Origin: Virgibacillus_R byunsanensis
GTDB lineage: Bacteria > Bacillota > Bacilli > Bacillales > Amphibacillaceae
Direction of reading: 5' to 3'
Assembly: GCF_042675965.1 (NCBI RefSeq)
Contig: NZ_JBHTKJ010000008.1
Span: 1-64,000, forward strand
Length of the DNA: 64,000 bases
Shown: positions 8,544 through 16,719 of the stretch, piece by piece
Layout: every line of letters begins with the position of its first letter
How positions within the stretch are numbered: position 1 is the stretch's first letter
The notes under the pieces: generated by a model
Told to the model about the DNA's origin: nothing
The model's database searches: none
Seen by the model: the letters and a program-made list of their open reading frames with translations, nothing else
Translations under genes and position numbers: made by a program

Positions 8544-9059
8544 ATGGGGAAAGTTACACTATATTACGATGAGATGGATTCACCAATAGGCACATTACTG
8601 TTGGTTAGTGATGGAGAAAAAGTCGTTCGAATTGAGTTTGGGGCATTGGCTAACTTAACTGACAAAACAAAGAAATGGTTGGGGACCCATTTCGGTGAAC
8701 CGATATTTGTTCAGCATCCGGAAAAAGTAAGACAAGCTAAAGATGAGCTCATGGAATACTTTGCAGGTAAACGAAAAGAGTTTACCGTTGATTTTAGTTA
8801 TCATGGAACTCCTTTTCAAAAAAAAGTTTGGCAAGCACTCTTTCGTAAAATACCTTACGGTGAAACCAAAACCTATAAAGATATAGCAGTTGCTGCTGGA
8901 AATCCAAAAGCTGTCCGTGCTGTTGGTGGGGCAGTTAATAGAAATCCTTTTTCCATCGTTGTTCCTTGCCACCGGGTTATTGGAACAAATGGAAAAATGG
9001 TTGGTTACGGGGGCGGACTAGATAAAAAAGAATATTTACTGGATCACGAGGCTAAGTAA
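8544..9059 (+). CDS. ogt: Methylated-DNA--protein-cysteine methyltransferase
   Basis: This 171-residue suicide repair enzyme transfers alkyl groups from O6-alkylguanine (and O4-alkylthymine) to its own cysteine. The active site PCHRV has C142, preceded by the HTH recognition segment with VWQALFRKIPYGETKTY and the arginine finger in KAVRAVGGA. ATG 8544 is preferred over the in-frame TTG at 8538 because AGAGGA lies 7 nt upstream of it. The gap to queG is 23 nt, so the two are probably one transcript. A terminator follows 40 nt after the stop. No Ada-like regulatory domain is present. Confidence 0.94.
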   Translation: MGKVTLYYDEMDSPIGTLLLVSDGEKVVRIEFGALANLTDKTKKWLGTHFGEPIFVQHPEKVRQAKDELMEYFAGKRKEFTVDFSYHGTPFQKKVWQALFRKIPYGETKTYKDIAVAAGNPKAVRAVGGAVNRNPFSIVVPCHRVIGTNGKMVGYGGGLDKKEYLLDHEAK

Positions 9060-9098
9060 CTATGAAACTTTTTCCTATAGTGTTTCGTACTATAAGCA

Positions 9099-9136
9099 AA
9101 CAGGATAATCTATAGTTATTCTGTTGTTTTTTTTTA
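9099..9136 (+). terminator. Terminator after ogt
   Basis: AACAGGATAA pairs imperfectly with TTATTCTGTT and is followed by nine T. Confidence 0.75.
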
Positions 9137-9137
9137 G

Positions 9138-10200
9138 AAAACCCCTGGCTATGCCGGGGGTAACGCTCTTTCTTTTTAAACACCTGACGGGATTCCTAAG
9201 CTTGTATTTCCTTATGGACAAGAGCAAGTTAATAAAGCTATCGACACGCAAGTTTCGTTAAAAGATAAAAAGAAGTACGGAAAGTCTATTTCGTGGTCCG
9301 TCGAAGACCACGGTGATCATTATATTTTCAAGTGTATCGTAGATGTACCTGAAAAAGAAGGTGAAAACTACAGCAAAAGGAATGGAGTTATCGGTGTTGA
9401 CCTGAATGTTGACCATATTGGATGGTCAAACATTAACGCCATTGGTCAGTTTATTAAAAGTGGAGTCCTCCGCTTTGATATTGAAAATAAAAGAAGTGGT
9501 CAAATGACAAAAATGATCGAAGCTGAAGCCATCGCTTTGGTAGATATGGCTGTTCGTGAAAAGAAACTACTTGTATTAGAAAAATTAGATACGACAAAAT
9601 CAAAAGTATCCCATGCATACGGCAATAAAAAAGCAAACCGTCGCATGTCGGCTTTCGCATATGATAAATTCATTTCAGCCATTAAAAACCGCGCTGAAAA
9701 AATGAGGATTCACGTTTACGAAGTGAATCCTGCATACACCAGTCAAATCGGTAAAATGAAATATATAAAACGTTTCGGCATTTCGATACATCAAGCAACT
9801 TCGTTTGTCATTGCTTGAAGAGCAATGGGTTATAAAGAAAAACTCCCACCAATGTTGCATTCCCTATTACCAGAGAAGATGATAGGTCTGCATCACTGGG
9901 CGCAATGGAAGAAAGTCACTACCCTCCTGAAAGACATTCGTACGAGTACATACTATCAATCAGAACTTTTTGACGAAAACCAGTTTCGCGAAAGTGGACT
10001 CTTGTTTCGAGGGGCTCTTACAGACTACGAAACAAAAGGAATGGATAAGTTGAAAAGTAGAAAAACCACAGCCTAGTTGAACGGGCTATGGTATTCTAGG
10101 AATCTACTTGGGTTCTTAGCTTTCTCCTTTTGGGAGTCCCCTTCCCCGAAATTTCATTAGAAATTTAGGTGGGGGGTAGTTCATTAGTGGGCAACAAGTA
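9138..10200 (+). mobile_element. Remnant of an IS200/IS605-type (TnpB-only) element
   Basis: A hairpin with GC-rich arms CCCCTGGC...GCCGGGG (9141-9160) marks the left side. A broken tnpB-related frame fills the middle. After its stop, CCACAGCC...GGGCTATGG (10066-10092) and further T/C-rich hairpins up to about 10175 form the right side. No tnpA, inverted repeats or target duplication could be identified, as expected for this family, so the exact ends are uncertain. The 3' segment is where a guide (omega) RNA would normally be encoded. Confidence 0.65.
9180..10076 (+). pseudogene. TnpB-related transposase-accessory protein, truncated and with in-frame TGA
   Basis: One frame stays open from 9180 (PDGIPKLVFPYGQEQVNKA) to 9815. 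It is broken by TGA at 9816-9818 and continues in the same frame to the stop at 10074. Visible are the RuvC-like first motif GVDLNVD (9393 onward), an acidic second motif LVLEKLD, and EVNPAYTSQIGKMKY, where active TnpBs have the zinc-ribbon start. The third motif region reads SIHQATSFVIA-stop-RAMGY, without the usual D..NA. The N-terminal half of the protein is missing. The TGA most simply derives from CGA (Arg) by one transition. It belongs to the divergent TnpB-related group rather than to active TnpB. The frame directly upstream is closed by TAA at 9177. Confidence 0.8.
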
Positions 10201-10323
10201 AGAGCTAACTATCATACAGAAACTAGAGAAGACAGGGAAAAACGGACAAGGACAATGTTGATATTAGGAATTATTGGTCTGCCACATGTAATTGTAGGAG
10301 CGTTACTCCTTCTTACAATATAA
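10180..10323 (+). pseudogene. C-terminal fragment of a small membrane protein
   Basis: An open frame of 47 codons begins directly after TAG at the element's right boundary, has no good start codon and ends ...PHVIVGALLLLTI. It comprises a charged stretch (TREDREKRTRT) followed by one hydrophobic segment. I do not recognise the family. It may be the tail of a gene cut by the insertion, or a 22-residue peptide starting at the internal ATG at 10255, which has no clear ribosome site. Confidence 0.35.
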
Positions 10324-10375
10324 TATGCTTTTGACAAGCATTCTCTCCATATACTCTTAATGGAGGGGATTTTTT

Positions 10376-11218
10376 ATGGAAAAATTAGCGAATATCTGGC
10401 TCGATTTCTTACAGTCAGAACCGAAAAATGATACATGGTGGGATAGGAAAAAGAAATTATGTGATGTACGACAAGCGGAGATGGTGCGAATCAATGGAAA
10501 AGGGCGAATTTTTCACACGTTACAGTATGACAGAGAAATAAACTACCATTATTTACTTCATTTATCCATGTTAGTGAAGCAAAACGATTACATGTATTTA
10601 GAGGAGCAGGTTATTCCTTATCAGTTTCGTGTTATTAATGGCGAGGTTATCGACCATCAGGAAATGGAGAAGCCGATTGTATTAAGTGGCAATACAGTAA
10701 TGCCTGAAATTACGAGGGATTTATCAAAGCAACGATTTTCCTATAATAGACTTGCTGCAGTAAAGTATGCTGAACGGTGGTGGAATAGCTATAACCCAGC
10801 TTATGAAAAATTTGATGTCGATTGCACAAACTATGTATCTCAATGTCTCAGCGCTGGTGGAGCCCCCACGTATGGAGCCCCAAATAGAGGGAGTGGCTGG
10901 TGGTATAGTGGGGGAAACTGGAGCTATAGCTGGGCGGTTGCACATTCCTTGCGCTGGTATTTAAGTGGATCAACGAAAGGACTAAAGGGAAAAGAGGTCC
11001 AATCTGCTAATGAACTATTGCCGGGGGACATTATTTGTTATGATTTTCAAGGTGATGGCAAATTCGATCATAATACAATTGTAGTTGCAAAAGATACGAA
11101 TGGAATGCCACTAGTAAATGCTCATACAGACAACAGTCGAAATCGGTATTGGTCTTATGAGGATTCTACCGCTTATACACCCAATATAAAGTATAAATTT
11201 TTCCGAATAGGTGAGTAA
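10376..11218 (+). CDS. Amidase-domain (CHAP/NlpC-like) protein
   Basis: A 280-residue protein with a C-terminal putative amidase domain (amidase_6 type). It contains the conserved nucleophile context DVDCTNYVSQCLSAGG (Cys about 152), a glycine/tryptophan-rich loop, ELLPGDIICYDFQGDGKFDHNTIVV with the catalytic-type His, and LVNAHTDNSRNRYWS. The N-terminal ~120 residues are a family-specific module of unknown role. There is no signal peptide, so the protein appears cytoplasmic or is released by another route. GGAGGGG lies 8 nt before the ATG. By fold it may cut peptide or amide bonds in cell-wall fragments, but the substrate is unknown. Its nearest neighbours are the IS remnant upstream and trmL 44 nt downstream. 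Confidence 0.82.
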   Translation: MEKLANIWLDFLQSEPKNDTWWDRKKKLCDVRQAEMVRINGKGRIFHTLQYDREINYHYLLHLSMLVKQNDYMYLEEQVIPYQFRVINGEVIDHQEMEKPIVLSGNTVMPEITRDLSKQRFSYNRLAAVKYAERWWNSYNPAYEKFDVDCTNYVSQCLSAGGAPTYGAPNRGSGWWYSGGNWSYSWAVAHSLRWYLSGSTKGLKGKEVQSANELLPGDIICYDFQGDGKFDHNTIVVAKDTNGMPLVNAHTDNSRNRYWSYEDSTAYTPNIKYKFFRIGE

Positions 11219-11262
11219 ATGATATACTAATGAAGTTATTATAATGGTAAGGAGAATGTATA

Positions 11263-11736
11263 GTGAGTTTACATGTTGTATTATATCAACCAGAAATACC
11301 AGCAAATACCGGTAACATAGCAAGAACATGCCTGGCAACAGATACGACACTTCACTTGATACATCCATTAGGATTTTCAACGGATGATAAAATGTTGCGA
11401 CGTGCTGGCTTGGATTATTGGAAGAATGTTGATATTAAAGAATATAGCTCGATTCAGGAGTTGTACGATACCTATCCAAAAGGGGATTTTTATTACATTG
11501 AAAACTTCGGTACAAAGCATTATACCGATTATGATTATAGTAATGTGGAGCCTGAATTGTTTTTCGTATTTGGAAGGGAAACAGATGGTATTCCGAAAGA
11601 ACTGCTTGAAGGTAAGGAAGATAAGTGTCTTCGCATTCATATGAATGATAAGGTTCGTTCATTAAATTTATCAAACACAGCTGCAATTATACTTTATGAA
11701 GCATTACGTCAACAAGGCTTTCCAAAACTGTTATAA
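11263..11736 (+). CDS. trmL: tRNA (cytidine/uridine-34 2'-O)-methyltransferase TrmL
   Basis: A 157-residue SPOUT-class SAM methyltransferase (formerly CspR) that methylates the wobble ribose of tRNA-Leu isoacceptors. Visible signatures are the N-terminal HVVLYQPEIPANTGNIARTC, then FVFGRETDGIP and the knot motif MNDKVRSLNLSNTAAIILYEALRQ. Length matches the family. The start is GTG at 11263 with AAGGAG about 10 nt upstream. It is followed immediately by a terminator and stands alone in the transcript apart from possible read-through from the amidase gene. Confidence 0.95.
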   Translation: MSLHVVLYQPEIPANTGNIARTCLATDTTLHLIHPLGFSTDDKMLRRAGLDYWKNVDIKEYSSIQELYDTYPKGDFYYIENFGTKHYTDYDYSNVEPELFFVFGRETDGIPKELLEGKEDKCLRIHMNDKVRSLNLSNTAAIILYEALRQQGFPKLL

Positions 11737-11737
11737 A

Positions 11738-11776
11738 AAAACCGTCATGCGATTAAAATCACATGGCGGTTTCTTC
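11738..11776 (+). terminator. Terminator after trmL
   Basis: ACCGTCATG...CATGGCGGT stem followed by TTTCTTCT. Confidence 0.75.
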
Positions 11777-11788
11777 TATTAAGACTTA

Positions 11789-11890
11789 TCATTGATTATG
11801 CTTAGGTACACCTGCTTTTGCTTCGTATCCGGAAGTGAGACATGAAGTGATAAACACAACGATTACTCCCATAAGTAGAAAAAGATTCAT
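11789..11890 (-). CDS. 33-residue membrane peptide
   Basis: ATG at 11890 is preceded by AAAGGAGGG, an excellent site about 8 nt upstream. The product MNLFLLMGVIVVFITSC continues to ...KAGVPKHNQ. One hydrophobic helix (residues 2-18) ends in a cysteine, reminiscent of a short lipobox (FITSC), followed by a polar tail. I do not recognise a family. It lies in the gap between trmL and odhA on the opposite strand. The strong ribosome site is the main evidence that it is translated. Confidence 0.55.
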   Translation of the reverse strand: MNLFLLMGVIVVFITSCLTSGYEAKAGVPKHNQ

Positions 11891-12182
11891 CAAGGCGCCC
11901 TCCTTTAACTTTATATATGTACAATCACTATATTATTATTCTGTCCTTATTATAGCGAATAAATCACCAGTTGTGAACCTTGAAGATACCAATGGAGAAA
12001 AATTTCTCAAAAAGTCAGTGGGAATGGTATTAAAAAAATATGGAAAAGCTAACTCTTTTGTTGTTTCTATACTTGAATTGGAGTATATTAGTTGATGAAG
12101 TCATTCGAGAGTTCTATAATGTTACATGAGTGTGAAAAGACGTTTTATCGAATTAAGTTAACTTCTAATGGGGGTATATAAC

Positions 12183-15038
12183 GTGGCACATAACGAAGAA
12201 TCTAATAAAAGATTCTGGGAAAGATTTCATGGCCCAAACATGGGTTATGTAGAAGAACAATATGATCTATACAAACAGGATCCAAATGGTGTTGATCCTT
12301 CTTTAAAAGAAATTTTTGATCAGCACGGAGCGCCTGATTGGATGTATCAATCAGATAGCTCAGTACAGAGTACGTCTCAAACTACTTCTATAAATGATGT
12401 GAAAAAATTAACCTCAGCGATGAAACTTGTTGAGGCTATTCGCCGTTTTGGCCATCTAGAAGCAGATATTTATCCAGTTGGAAAAAGAAAACGTGGATCA
12501 GATTTGGTTGATCCCAAAACATATGGATTATCAGATGATGACTTGAGGAGTATTCCTGTATCATGGTTATGGGAACAGGCGCCAGCTGGTGTAGATAACG
12601 GCTATGATGTAATTCAGCAACTGAAAAAGTATTATGCAGGGAAAATTACCTTTGAATATGATCATGTAAATAACGATGATGAGCGTAAATGGTTATTGGA
12701 ACGAATTGAAACTGGTGAATTCCATTTAGCCTTATCAAAAGAGGAACAAAAGCAATTATTAGAGCGACTTGCACATGTAGAAGGCTTTGAAGGGTTCTTA
12801 CAAAAAACTTTTGTAGGACAAAAACGCTTTTCTATTGAAGGCTTGGAATCAATGGTACCAATGCTTGACCGTATTGTAAAATATGCTGCTAAAGATAAAG
12901 TAGAACATATTATGATGGGTATGGCACACCGGGGTCGTCTGAGTGTTTTAGCCCATGTGTTAGGAAAACCTCTAGATAAAATATTTTCTGAATTTCATCA
13001 TTCTCCAGATAAGGAACTAATTCCATCTGAAGGATCGATGGGCATTAATTATGGCTGGACTGGTGATGTGAAATATCACTTTGGCGCAACCAAAGAACTG
13101 CATGAAGGAGATGAAACGGCAACACGCATTACGCTTGCTCACAATCCATCTCATTTAGAATTTGTAAACCCTGTTGTTGAAGGTTTTGCTCGTTCAGCCC
13201 AGGATGATCGTTCAAAATCAGGCTATTCAGAGCAAAACATTAATAAAGCGATTCCTGTTTTAATTCATGGTGATGCGGCATTTATTGGAGAAGGCGTAGT
13301 TGCAGAAACACTAAATTTAAGCGGTTTACCAGGTTATCAAACAGGTGGTACTCTACATATTATTGCGAATAATCTTGTAGGCTACACAACAGATCAAGAG
13401 GATGGAAGATCGACTCGCTATGCAAGTGACTTAGCAAAAGGTTTTGAAATCCCAATTATTCATGTAAATGCAGATGATCCAATTGCTTGTGTATCTGCTA
13501 TCCAAATTGCTTATGAATATCGTCAAAAATTTAATAAAGACTTTTTAATTGATTTAGTAGGTTACCGTCGTTATGGCCATAATGAAATGGATGAGCCAAG
13601 AACGACACAACCACATCTTTACCAAGATATTGATGAACATCCAACTGCTGCACATGTTTTTGCAGAAGCATTGACGGGAAATGATGTAATTGTTGAAGAT
13701 GATTTTGAAAAGATTAAACAGCAAGTAGAAGATCGATTGCGTGAGATTTATGATGGTATGAACGAAAACAAAACAGGTGAAATTGAACCGAAAAACATGC
13801 CTAAAGTTTTAGAAAACGGTTTGGATCAGTTTAAAACAGCGTTTCCAGTAGAAGATTTAAAAAAGATTAATGAAGACCTATTGAAACGCCCAGAAGGGTT
13901 TACCGGATTCAAAAAGCTGGAAAAAATATTAAAACGTCGCGAGAATGTTTTAAAAGAAGGCAATAAGGCTGACTGGGGCGCAGGGGAAGCATTAACATAT
14001 GCATCCATACTGCATGATGGAATTCCCATTCGCTTAACAGGCCAGGACACAGAACGAGGTACATTTGCGCACAGACATATGGTTCTACATGATGTTAAAA
14101 CAGGGGATGAATATTGTACATTGCATGGAATAGATGGTGCTAATGCCTCTTTTGACATTCGAAATAGCCCACTTTCTGAAGCTGGTGTGTTAGGGTTTGA
14201 ATATGGTTATAGTGTGAATGCACCAAACACATTAGTTATTTGGGAAGCGCAATTTGGTGATTTCGCTAATGCTGGACAGGTAGTATTTGATCAGTTTATT
14301 TCATCAAGCCGTGCTAAGTGGGGCGAAATATCAAACATGGTAATGCTCCTGCCTCATGGTTACGAAGGTCAGGGGCCGGAACATTCAAGTGCACGTTTAG
14401 AGCGCTACTTACAACAAGCTGCTGAAAACAACTGGATCGTTGCGAATGTTACGTCATCTGCACAGTTCTTCCATTTAATGCGTAGGCAAGCAGCTATGCG
14501 TAATCGTGAAGAAGCACGACCACTCGTTCTTATGACACCGAAAAGCTTGTTACGTAACCAGCGTGTAGCATCACCTGCAGAGGAATTTTCAGAAGGGAAA
14601 TTCCAACCGTTACGTCAACAGCCGAATTTAAAAGTAAGTAAGAAAAATGCGAAACGATTATTAATTGGCAGTGGGAAAATAATGGTCGATATTGAAGAAG
14701 CAATTGATAATTCCGAGGAAGACTTCAATTGGCTCCGTGCAGTACGTTTAGAACAAATTTACCCATTCCCGAAAAAAGACTTAGAAAAAGTACTTAAGGA
14801 ACTTCCGAACCTTGAAGAAATCGTTTGGGTACAAGAAGAGCCTAAAAATATGGGCAGCTGGGATTTCGTTGATGATTATTTGAGGGATTTATTACAAGAA
14901 GGACAATCGTTGCGTTATATTGGCCGTCCAAGACGTTCCGCACCTGCAGGAGGAGAGCCGAACGTGCATAAAGCAGAGCAAAACAACATCATTCAAAAAG
15001 CTATCAACCGAGGAGGAGATTCCAGTGAAAGAAATTAA
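12183..15038 (+). CDS. odhA: 2-oxoglutarate dehydrogenase E1 component
   Basis: The thiamine-diphosphate decarboxylase subunit of the 2-oxoglutarate dehydrogenase complex in the TCA cycle, about 951 residues. It has the N-terminal NKRFWERFHGPNMGYVEEQYDLY segment, MGMAHRGRLSVLAHVLGKP, HGDAAFIGEGVVAETLNLS (the ThDP-binding GDA), YRRYGHNEMDEP, and the transketolase-like C-terminal part with GQDTERGTFAHRH and LLPHGYEGQGPEHSSARLERYLQ. The frame is open from ATG 12168. GTG 12183 is preferred because GGGGGT sits 8 nt before it and the resulting N-terminus matches the family. It overlaps the odhB start by 14 nt, so the two are translated as one operon. The E3 subunit gene is elsewhere. Confidence 0.96.
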   Translation: MAHNEESNKRFWERFHGPNMGYVEEQYDLYKQDPNGVDPSLKEIFDQHGAPDWMYQSDSSVQSTSQTTSINDVKKLTSAMKLVEAIRRFGHLEADIYPVGKRKRGSDLVDPKTYGLSDDDLRSIPVSWLWEQAPAGVDNGYDVIQQLKKYYAGKITFEYDHVNNDDERKWLLERIETGEFHLALSKEEQKQLLERLAHVEGFEGFLQKTFVGQKRFSIEGLESMVPMLDRIVKYAAKDKVEHIMMGMAHRGRLSVLAHVLGKPLDKIFSEFHHSPDKELIPSEGSMGINYGWTGDVKYHFGATKELHEGDETATRITLAHNPSHLEFVNPVVEGFARSAQDDRSKSGYSEQNINKAIPVLIHGDAAFIGEGVVAETLNLSGLPGYQTGGTLHIIANNLVGYTTDQEDGRSTRYASDLAKGFEIPIIHVNADDPIACVSAIQIAYEYRQKFNKDFLIDLVGYRRYGHNEMDEPRTTQPHLYQDIDEHPTAAHVFAEALTGNDVIVEDDFEKIKQQVEDRLREIYDGMNENKTGEIEPKNMPKVLENGLDQFKTAFPVEDLKKINEDLLKRPEGFTGFKKLEKILKRRENVLKEGNKADWGAGEALTYASILHDGIPIRLTGQDTERGTFAHRHMVLHDVKTGDEYCTLHGIDGANASFDIRNSPLSEAGVLGFEYGYSVNAPNTLVIWEAQFGDFANAGQVVFDQFISSSRAKWGEISNMVMLLPHGYEGQGPEHSSARLERYLQQAAENNWIVANVTSSAQFFHLMRRQAAMRNREEARPLVLMTPKSLLRNQRVASPAEEFSEGKFQPLRQQPNLKVSKKNAKRLLIGSGKIMVDIEEAIDNSEEDFNWLRAVRLEQIYPFPKKDLEKVLKELPNLEEIVWVQEEPKNMGSWDFVDDYLRDLLQEGQSLRYIGRPRRSAPAGGEPNVHKAEQNNIIQKAINRGGDSSERN

Positions 15039-16296
15039 AATTCCAGAACTGGCAGAGTCTATTACAGAAGGTACAATTGCAGAATGGCTCGTCAAAAAAG
15101 GTGACAGAATTGAAAAAGGTGACCCAGTTGTTGAGTTGGAAACTGACAAGGTAAACGTAGAAGTAAATGCTGATAATGCTGGTGTCCTTACAGAAATTAT
15201 TTGTGAAGAAGGCACGGATGTTGAAGTAGGCGACGTGATCGCTAAAGTAGATGAAAATGGTGAATCTGGTGGAGAAGCTTCTGATGAAAAAGAAGAAGCT
15301 CCAAAAGAAGAAGCAAAGGAAGAACCTGCAAAAGAAGAGAAAAAAGAAGAAAAGCAAACTCAACAACAGGATACTTCCGAGGATACGAACAAACATGATG
15401 TTATTGCAACACCTGCAGCTAGAAAGCGTGCTCGCGAGTTGGGTATTGATCTTAGCAAGATTCAACCACGTGACCCACTAGGACGCATTCGCCCGGAAGA
15501 TGTGGACTCAGCTTCAAAAGGTGGAAATGAACCAAAAGAATCGAAGCCTGCGAAAAAAGAAGAGCCTAAAAAATCCGAGAAGACGGAATTCGAAAAGCCG
15601 GTAGAACGTATGAAAATGTCACGCCGCCGTCAAACGATTGCCAAACGCCTAGTTGAAGTACAACATGAAGCAGCAATGCTAACAACATTTAATGAAGTAG
15701 ATATGACAGCTATTATGAAACTTCGTAGTGAGCGGAAAGAAAAGTTCGTTCAAAAGCATGACGTTAAATTAGGTTTCATGTCATTCTTTACAAAAGCCGT
15801 AATTGGTGCATTGAAAGAATTCCCATTACTAAATGCAGAAATCCAAGACAATGAACTTGTACTGAAAAAGTTCTATGACATCGGTATTGCGGTATCGACT
15901 GAAGATGGTCTTGTTGTACCTGTTGTACGTGATGCCGACAAACTTGATTTTGCTGGAGTAGAAAAAGAAATTGGTAATCTAGGTAAGAAAGCACAAAATA
16001 AAGAATTGCAATTAAATGATCTTCAAGGTGGGTCATTCACGATTACGAATGGCGGAACATTTGGATCCATGTTATCTACACCTATTTTGAATGCACCACA
16101 AGTAGGAATTCTTGGAATGCATAATATCCAAAAACGTGCTATGGTCATGCCAGATGATTCTATCGAAGTTCGTCCAATGATGTATCTTGCCCTATCTTAT
16201 GACCACCGTATTGTAGATGGTAAAGATGCGGTGCAATTCTTAGTTCGTATTAAGCAATTGCTTGAAGATCCATACGATTTATTACTAGAAGGATAA
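15025..16296 (+). CDS. odhB: 2-oxoglutarate dehydrogenase E2 (dihydrolipoyl succinyltransferase)
   Basis: A 423-residue E2 core of the complex. The lipoyl domain (1-75) carries the lipoylation site in ELETDKVNVEV. A Lys/Glu/Ala-rich linker follows, then the peripheral subunit-binding domain ATPAARKRARELGIDLSKIQPRDPLGRIRPEDV, a second linker and the acyltransferase catalytic domain ending with ALSYDHRIVDGKDAVQF (catalytic His and Asp). The start is GTG 15025 with AGGAGGAG upstream, inside the end of odhA. A terminator follows at 16313. The charged linker is rich in glutamate, consistent with a salt-adapted organism but also common in E2 linkers. Confidence 0.96.
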   Translation: MKEIKIPELAESITEGTIAEWLVKKGDRIEKGDPVVELETDKVNVEVNADNAGVLTEIICEEGTDVEVGDVIAKVDENGESGGEASDEKEEAPKEEAKEEPAKEEKKEEKQTQQQDTSEDTNKHDVIATPAARKRARELGIDLSKIQPRDPLGRIRPEDVDSASKGGNEPKESKPAKKEEPKKSEKTEFEKPVERMKMSRRRQTIAKRLVEVQHEAAMLTTFNEVDMTAIMKLRSERKEKFVQKHDVKLGFMSFFTKAVIGALKEFPLLNAEIQDNELVLKKFYDIGIAVSTEDGLVVPVVRDADKLDFAGVEKEIGNLGKKAQNKELQLNDLQGGSFTITNGGTFGSMLSTPILNAPQVGILGMHNIQKRAMVMPDDSIEVRPMMYLALSYDHRIVDGKDAVQFLVRIKQLLEDPYDLLLEG

Positions 16297-16312
16297 TTAA
16301 AAATTAAATGTA

Positions 16313-16352
16313 GACCCGTTATACATGATCTTTGTATGACGGGTTTTTTTGT
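16313..16352 (+). terminator. Terminator of odhAB
   Basis: ACCCGTTATACA...TGTATGACGGGT followed by TTTTTTT. Confidence 0.85.
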
Positions 16353-16370
16353 GGTTTGAGTAATGTGTTT

Positions 16371-16500
16371 CCGCAGAGTTAAGAGTCAAGCACGGAATAA
16401 AGCAGATAAACGCGGAATAAAGGCTAAAATCGCGGAATTGTTACAAACTTTCGTGGAATAATAGTTTTAAACGCTGAATCAAAGCTATTTCCCGCGGAAT
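16371..16500 (+). repeat. Phased array of CGCGGAATAA-core repeats, period 20-21 bp
   Basis: Seven cores resembling CGCGGAATAA begin at 16371, 16391, 16411, 16431, 16452, 16472 and 16493, so spacings are 20,20,20,21,20,21. Inter-core sequence varies. It lies in the 423-bp gap between odhB and the nucleoside transporter gene, just after the odhB terminator. The core is unrelated to that of the 89-582 and 42659-43240 arrays, but the period is the same. The rest of the gap (16501-16671) shows no gene. Confidence 0.85.
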
Positions 16501-16671
16501 AACCGAACAAGAGAATAGTAAAGCAATGTGTAAACATTTTCTATCCATACAGCTGTTAAAAATCGCACTAGTAGGGAATAACTAACTAAATCAAATAATG
16601 GGATTTAAATGGAAAAACTTTACCTTGAAAGACGTCTGACAACCTGTTAAACTCGTCTATGGAAAGATTGA

Positions 16672-16687
16672 TTGTAAGCATTTACAA
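16672..16687 (+). promoter_or_regulatory. cre-like palindrome upstream of nupC
   Basis: TTGTAAGCATTTACAA resembles the CcpA catabolite-responsive element (TGTAARCGNTTACA type) but lacks the central CG. It lies 33 bp before the start codon. Nucleoside-uptake genes of bacilli are commonly under CcpA, so repression by sugars is plausible. Confidence 0.4.
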
Positions 16688-16719
16688 TTACTATTTAGTT
16701 ATTAAGGGAGGCTACATCC

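Noticed and set aside
11835..12095. 86-codon frame before odhA
   Set aside because: It overlaps the better supported 33-residue minus-strand gene and has no ribosome site or family resemblance.
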